A stretch of 9,405 nt of DNA. Origin: an uncultured Chloroflexota bacterium. Its GTDB lineage: Bacteria > Chloroflexota > Dehalococcoidia > UBA2979. Made by a program: the position numbers and the translations under genes. The stretch spans positions 1 through 9,405 of the forward strand of contig CADEHD010000060.1 in NCBI GenBank assembly GCA_902827055.1. Reading direction: 5' to 3'. Below the pieces are notes generated by a model, which saw nothing but the letters and a program-made list of their open reading frames with translations, did no database searches and was not told the DNA's origin. Positions within the stretch are counted from its first letter, which is position 1, and every line of letters starts with the position of its first letter. Shown piece after piece: positions 6,131-9,405 of this stretch.

Positions 6131-6172
6131 CCGGACTCGCCTCCTGCAGGGGAGGTGGGTCTTGTTGTCCGG
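6131..6172 (+). other. Nested inverted repeats in the tRNA operon leader
   Basis: CCGGAC (6131-6136) is the exact complement of GTCCGG (6167-6172). It encloses a second stem, CCTCC (6140-6144) with GGAGG (6151-6155), closed by a 6-base loop. If transcription starts near 6135 only part of the outer stem would be in the RNA, whereas the inner stem would form. It could be a processing or attenuation structure. Confidence 0.35.
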
Positions 6173-6197
6173 GCGCGTGCTCCGGGCGGCGATTCGT

Positions 6198-6273
6198 GCC
6201 CGAGTGGCGCAATGGTAGCGCAACCGACTTGTAATCGGTAGGTTGGCGGGTTCGAATCCCCTCTCGGGCTCCA
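6198..6273 (+). tRNA. tRNA-Thr (anticodon UGU), CCA encoded
   Basis: The acceptor stem GCCCGAG pairs with CTCGGGC, followed by discriminator U and CCA (6271-6273). The D-stem GCGC/GCGC has the loop AATGGTA. The anticodon stem ACCGA/TCGGT holds the loop CTTGTAA with anticodon TGT at 6230-6232, reading ACA and by wobble ACG. The T-loop is TTCGAAT. The T-stem is odd: it pairs well only if C6247 is bulged out, or else contains a C-C mismatch. The position corresponds to thrU before tufB in E. coli. Confidence 0.93.
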
Positions 6274-6323
6274 CAATGAGCCGCACCGCGGTCCTCGCCG
6301 GGACGCCAGCACCAGTCAGCCCT

Positions 6324-6409
6324 GCAGGGGTGGGAGAGTGGCTAATTCCAGCGGTCTGTAAAACCGCCGCCTAACGGCTACGCAGGTTCGAATCCTGCCC
6401 CCTGCACCA
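6324..6409 (+). tRNA. tRNA-Tyr (anticodon GUA), CCA encoded
   Basis: The acceptor stem GCAGGGG pairs with CCCCTGC, followed by discriminator A and CCA. The anticodon stem GCGGT/ACCGC encloses CTGTAAA with anticodon GTA at 6358-6360. The long variable arm (6368-6381) contains a GCC/GGC stem, as expected for a class II tRNA. The T-arm GCAGG-TTCGAAT-CCTGC is perfect. It corresponds to tyrU in E. coli. Confidence 0.96.
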
Positions 6410-6447
6410 CTCGACAAGCCAGCGCGCGACGACAAGGTGGCATTCGG

Positions 6448-6523
6448 GCCCTCATAGCTCAGTTGGCAGAGCGCGTTCTTGGTAAGAACGAGGCCAGCAG
6501 TTCGAATCTGCTTGAGGGCTCCA
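6448..6523 (+). tRNA. tRNA-Thr (anticodon GGU), CCA encoded
   Basis: The acceptor stem GCCCTCA pairs with TGAGGGC, followed by discriminator U and CCA. The D-stem is GCTC/GAGC. The anticodon stem CGTTC/GAACG holds the loop TTGGTAA with anticodon GGT at 6481-6483, reading ACC and ACU. The variable loop is AGGCC, and the T-arm AGCAG-TTCGAAT-CTGCT is perfect. It corresponds to thrT, the last tRNA before tufB in E. coli. The 86-bp leader to tuf follows. Confidence 0.97.
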
Positions 6524-6609
6524 CATCCTGCCTCGATGCAACGAAGTGAGTTCCGTCCGCCAGCCCCGGGGCGCAGTTCGCCACGGACCGGCATACGAAG
6601 GAGAGAGCG

Positions 6610-7809
<1,200 letters not shown>

Positions 7810-7831
7810 GCACGAACACGACGAAACAACG

Positions 7832-7855
7832 GAACCGGCTCGTATGAGCCGGTTC
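7832..7855 (+). other. Perfect 10-bp hairpin between tuf and rpmG, no U-tract
   Basis: GAACCGGCTC (7832-7841) and GAGCCGGTTC (7846-7855) form a perfect stem closed by GTAT. It starts 22 bases after the tuf stop and ends 26 bases before the rpmG ATG. GGCATCTCCC follows, so there is no U-run. A weak or factor-dependent terminator, or an RNA-stability/processing element separating abundant tuf mRNA from the downstream genes, is the likely role. Confidence 0.7.
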
Positions 7856-7881
7856 GGCATCTCCCAGGGGCGGAGTCGAAC

Positions 7882-8043
7882 ATGGCCAAGGGCGACCGGG
7901 AGCACATTACACTGGCCTGCACCGTGTGCCGCAGTCGGACGTACCATACGTCCAAGAACAAGCGGAACACCACGGAGCGCGTTGAGCTGAAGAAGTACTG
8001 CCCGCGCTGTCGCGTGGCGCAGCCCCATCGCGAAACGCGATAG
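7882..8043 (+). CDS. rpmG: 50S ribosomal protein L33, zinc-binding form
   Basis: This 53-residue ribosomal protein of the large subunit was found by reading the gap between tuf and secE. It has two CxxC pairs, Cys13/Cys16 (LACTVCRSR) and Cys40/Cys43 (KKYCPRCR), which together form the zinc ribbon of the C+ paralogue. SKNKRNTTERVELKKYCP is the typical L33 core, and the tail is HRETR. The ATG at 7882 has GGAG at 7872-7875, six bases upstream. The position between tuf and secE is the conserved place for rpmG in many bacteria. C+ L33 proteins are often linked to zinc status elsewhere, with a C- paralogue used under zinc limitation. No second copy is in view. Confidence 0.97.
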   Translation: MAKGDREHITLACTVCRSRTYHTSKNKRNTTERVELKKYCPRCRVAQPHRETR

Positions 8044-8075
8044 CTCGGCGGCAACGACGCAGCGAGGAGACCACC

Positions 8076-8399
8076 ATGGGCCGCGCGGCCCGGCGAGCAC
8101 AGGAACGATCGGACCGGCGTCTGCAGACGCAGCAGCGGGTTGCACCCGCTCGCGCGCCTCGGATCAGCGTCTCCAGCCCCGCCACGGAGGATCGCCCCGG
8201 TGGCGTGATGTGGAAGCCGTGGACGTGGCGCTGGGTGGCGGACATCATCGGTGAGCTGCGCAAGGTGACGTGGCCGACGCGCCAGGAGACGACGAACCTG
8301 ACCTCGGTCGTGCTCGTGGTGTCGCTGGTGGTCGCGGCCATCCTCGGTGGAACCGATATCGGCCTCAGCTGGCTCGTGGAGCAGACGCTGCTGCGTTAG
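8076..8399 (+). CDS. secE: Preprotein translocase subunit SecE
   Basis: This 107-residue inner-membrane subunit of the SecYEG channel clamps SecY. The conserved amphipathic helix and hinge ELRKVTWPTRQET lie at residues 60-72. One transmembrane segment follows at about 75-92 (LTSVVLVVSLVVAAIL), as in the short single-span SecE of most bacteria. The first 45 residues are an Arg-rich, probably disordered extension that is not part of the family core. A later in-frame Met45 (MWKPW) would remove it. However, the ATG at 8076 has GAGGAGA at 8064-8070, five bases upstream, so it is preferred. The gene sits 32 bp after rpmG and about 32 bp before nusG. Confidence 0.95.
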   Translation: MGRAARRAQERSDRRLQTQQRVAPARAPRISVSSPATEDRPGGVMWKPWTWRWVADIIGELRKVTWPTRQETTNLTSVVLVVSLVVAAILGGTDIGLSWLVEQTLLR

Positions 8400-8431
8400 C
8401 ACCTCGAGAGAGCGCACGAGGCACCCTGTGG

Positions 8432-9112
8432 ATGGGGCGCCGCACAAGGAGCACCACGCTGACCACTTCCCCGAACGACGAGGCCGAACGCGAACCGCTG
8501 CCCGGTGGGGTGGCTCCCGCTGCCACGCTCGAATCCGACGGCGACGCTGCGCCCGAGGAAGAGGTCGAGGAGGCCGACGATCGCGCCTGGTACGTGGTGC
8601 AAACGTACTCCGGCTACGAGAACAAGGTGAAGACGAACCTGGACCAGCGCGTCAAATCGATGGACGTGCAGGACCGTATTTTCCAGGTGGTGGTACCCAC
8701 CGAGGACGAGATCGAGATCCGCGACGGTCAGCGTCGCACGGTCTCCAAGAAGCTCTTCCCGGGGTACGTGTTCGTACAGATGCGCATGGATGACGACACC
8801 TGGTACGTCGTGCGCAACACGCCCGGGGTGACCGGGTTCGCCGGGGTCACGGGCGACGATCGGTCGCGCCCGACGCCCCTCGCGGACACCGAGGTGAACC
8901 GCATCCTCCGCCAGATGGAGGTCGCGCAGCCTCGGATCAACATTGGCTTCAAGGAGGGCGAGCAGGTCCGGATCACGGATGGCGTCTTCCAGGACTTTGT
9001 CGGCACGGTGGACGAGATCAACCTCGACAAGGGCAAGGTCCGTGTCATGGTGACGATGTTCGGCCGCGAAACGCCGGTGGAGCTCGATTTCCTGCAGGTC
9101 GAGAAGCAATAA
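8432..9112 (+). CDS. nusG: Transcription termination/antitermination factor NusG
   Basis: NusG binds RNA polymerase, suppresses pausing and links polymerase to Rho or the ribosome. Starting at 8432 it has 226 residues. An acidic, disordered N-terminal stretch (about 15-50, including PEEEVEEADD) precedes the NGN domain (about 51-156: RAWYVVQTYSGYENKV, KKLFPGYVFVQM, VRNTPGVTGF). The KOW domain is at about 174-206 (FKEGEQVRITDGVFQDFVGTV, then DKGKVRVMVTMFGRETPVEL). The start is uncertain. The ATG at 8432 has only GAGG ten bases upstream. A CTG at 8459 has a perfect AAGGAG seven bases upstream and would begin LTTSPNDEAE. Longer in-frame starts (8270) would run inside secE and are rejected. The order secE-nusG-rplK is the classical one. 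Confidence 0.95.
   Translation: MGRRTRSTTLTTSPNDEAEREPLPGGVAPAATLESDGDAAPEEEVEEADDRAWYVVQTYSGYENKVKTNLDQRVKSMDVQDRIFQVVVPTEDEIEIRDGQRRTVSKKLFPGYVFVQMRMDDDTWYVVRNTPGVTGFAGVTGDDRSRPTPLADTEVNRILRQMEVAQPRINIGFKEGEQVRITDGVFQDFVGTVDEINLDKGKVRVMVTMFGRETPVELDFLQVEKQ
8446..8461 (+). promoter_or_regulatory. Shine-Dalgarno and in-frame CTG that may be the true nusG start
   Basis: AAGGAG at 8446-8451 is followed after seven bases by CTG at 8459-8461, in frame with nusG. An in-frame ACG lies at 8456. No ATG or GTG stands at the proper distance from this ribosome binding site. Confidence 0.45.
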
Positions 9113-9129
9113 CCACCCAGTGGCTACGA

Positions 9130-9160
9130 CCACGCCCTGCCACTCAGGAGCAGGGTGTGG
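9130..9160 (+). other. 11-bp hairpin in the nusG-rplK spacer
   Basis: CCACGCCCTGC (9130-9140) pairs with GCAGGGTGTGG (9150-9160) through 11 pairs, one of them G-U, with a 9-base loop. No U-tract follows, so it is not a canonical terminator. A short CGTC/GACG stem follows at 9172-9183. In many bacteria the rplK leader is the target of L1 autoregulation. This region could serve that role, but I cannot confirm the L1 motif. Confidence 0.55.
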
Positions 9161-9202
9161 GAGCAGGCTCGCGTCCCCGGACGTGGGCAGCGAGGATGAC
9201 TG

Positions 9203-9405
9203 ATGGCTAAGAAAGTTCGCGCGATCGTGACGCTGCAGATCCCCGCGGGTGCAGCGAATCCGGCGCCCCCCGTGGGCACCGCGCTCGGCCCCCAGGGCAT
9301 CAACATCATGGACTTCGTGAAGACGTACAACGAGCGCACCGCGGCGCAGGCTGGGAACATCATCCCCGCCCAGATCACCATCTTCGAGGATCGCTCGTTC
9401 ACCTT
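9203..9405 (+). CDS. rplK: 50S ribosomal protein L11, N-terminal part, cut by window end
   Basis: Sixty-seven residues of the N-terminal domain are visible; the gene continues beyond the window. L11 forms the GTPase-associated centre with 23S rRNA, the target of thiostrepton, and takes part in RelA activation. MAKKVRAIVTLQIPAG, then NPAPPVGTALGPQGINIMDF, KTYNERT and IIPAQITIFEDRSFT are the standard L11 blocks. The proline-rich helix region is intact, except that VGPAL of many species reads VGTAL. The ATG at 9203 has AGGA at 9193-9196, six bases upstream. It follows nusG after a 90-bp spacer containing a hairpin; rplA would be expected next. Confidence 0.97.
   Translation, partial: MAKKVRAIVTLQIPAGAANPAPPVGTALGPQGINIMDFVKTYNERTAAQAGNIIPAQITIFEDRSFT

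Noticed and set aside
6028..6312. Longer VOC protein starting at 6312
   Set aside because: The extra 95 residues are encoded antisense to tRNA-Thr(UGU) and the tRNA promoter. The VOC domain begins right at the ATG 6027, which has its own ribosome binding site.
6563..6572. Palindrome GCCCCGGGGC in the tuf leader, similar to CCCCGGGG at 6085-6092
   Set aside because: Short GC palindromes of this kind are frequent in GC-rich DNA; there is no loop room for a stable hairpin and no context for a binding site.
8270..8431. N-terminal extension of NusG from 8270
   Set aside because: It lies inside secE in another frame and has no NusG similarity.

Overview
The window is a visibly GC-rich bacterial chromosome segment made almost entirely of core housekeeping genes. 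The best guess at the source is the phylum Chloroflexota, class undetermined. EF-Tu carries the switch I variant GITIAIAHVEY in place of the usual GITINTSHVEY, plus an acidic run MMEDEELLELVELELREL, both of which I recall from Chloroflexus/Roseiflexus-type EF-Tu. This placement rests on memory of those sequences, not on a search.

Layout. (1) 1-1727, + strand: the C-terminal part of a crotonase-family (enoyl-CoA hydratase/isomerase) gene, then ispD and ispF, two steps of the MEP isoprenoid pathway. (2) 1735-3147: a TetR-family repressor on the - strand, divergent from a six-helix DUF2306-type membrane protein on the + strand. Their shared 150-bp spacer holds a cluster of TGAC-N5-GTCA inverted repeats that reads as an operator array. 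(3) 3275-5650, + strand: cysE (serine acetyltransferase), cysS (cysteinyl-tRNA synthetase) and a small unrecognised helical protein, with 4-bp and 8-bp overlaps, so cysteine supply, cysteine charging and the unknown ORF look translationally coupled. (4) 5647-6027, - strand: a VOC/glyoxalase-fold protein whose stop codon overlaps the small ORF's stop in a shared CTAG. (5) 6099-9405, + strand: a strong sigma70-type promoter, tRNA-Thr(UGU), tRNA-Tyr(GUA), tRNA-Thr(GGU), tuf, rpmG, secE, nusG and the start of rplK. This is the classical translation/transcription/secretion block, in the same order as E. coli thrU-tyrU-(glyT)-thrT-tufB and secE-nusG-rplK, but without the tRNA-Gly.

How the genes work together. 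The last block supplies tRNAs, EF-Tu, ribosomal proteins L33 and L11, the translocon subunit SecE and the elongation factor NusG, probably largely from the promoter at 6099-6128. Two GC-rich hairpins without U-tracts (tuf-rpmG and nusG-rplK) may tune the relative output of its parts. No mobile element, CRISPR array or canonical U-tailed terminator was seen, and no gap between genes exceeds about 170 bases.

I found no convincing undescribed multi-gene system. The items most worth a second look are the TetR/DUF2306 operator array, an extra base in the T-stem of tRNA-Thr(UGU), the uncertain (possibly CTG) start of nusG, the two hairpins, the coiled-coil tail of CysE, and the small ORF coupled to cysS.
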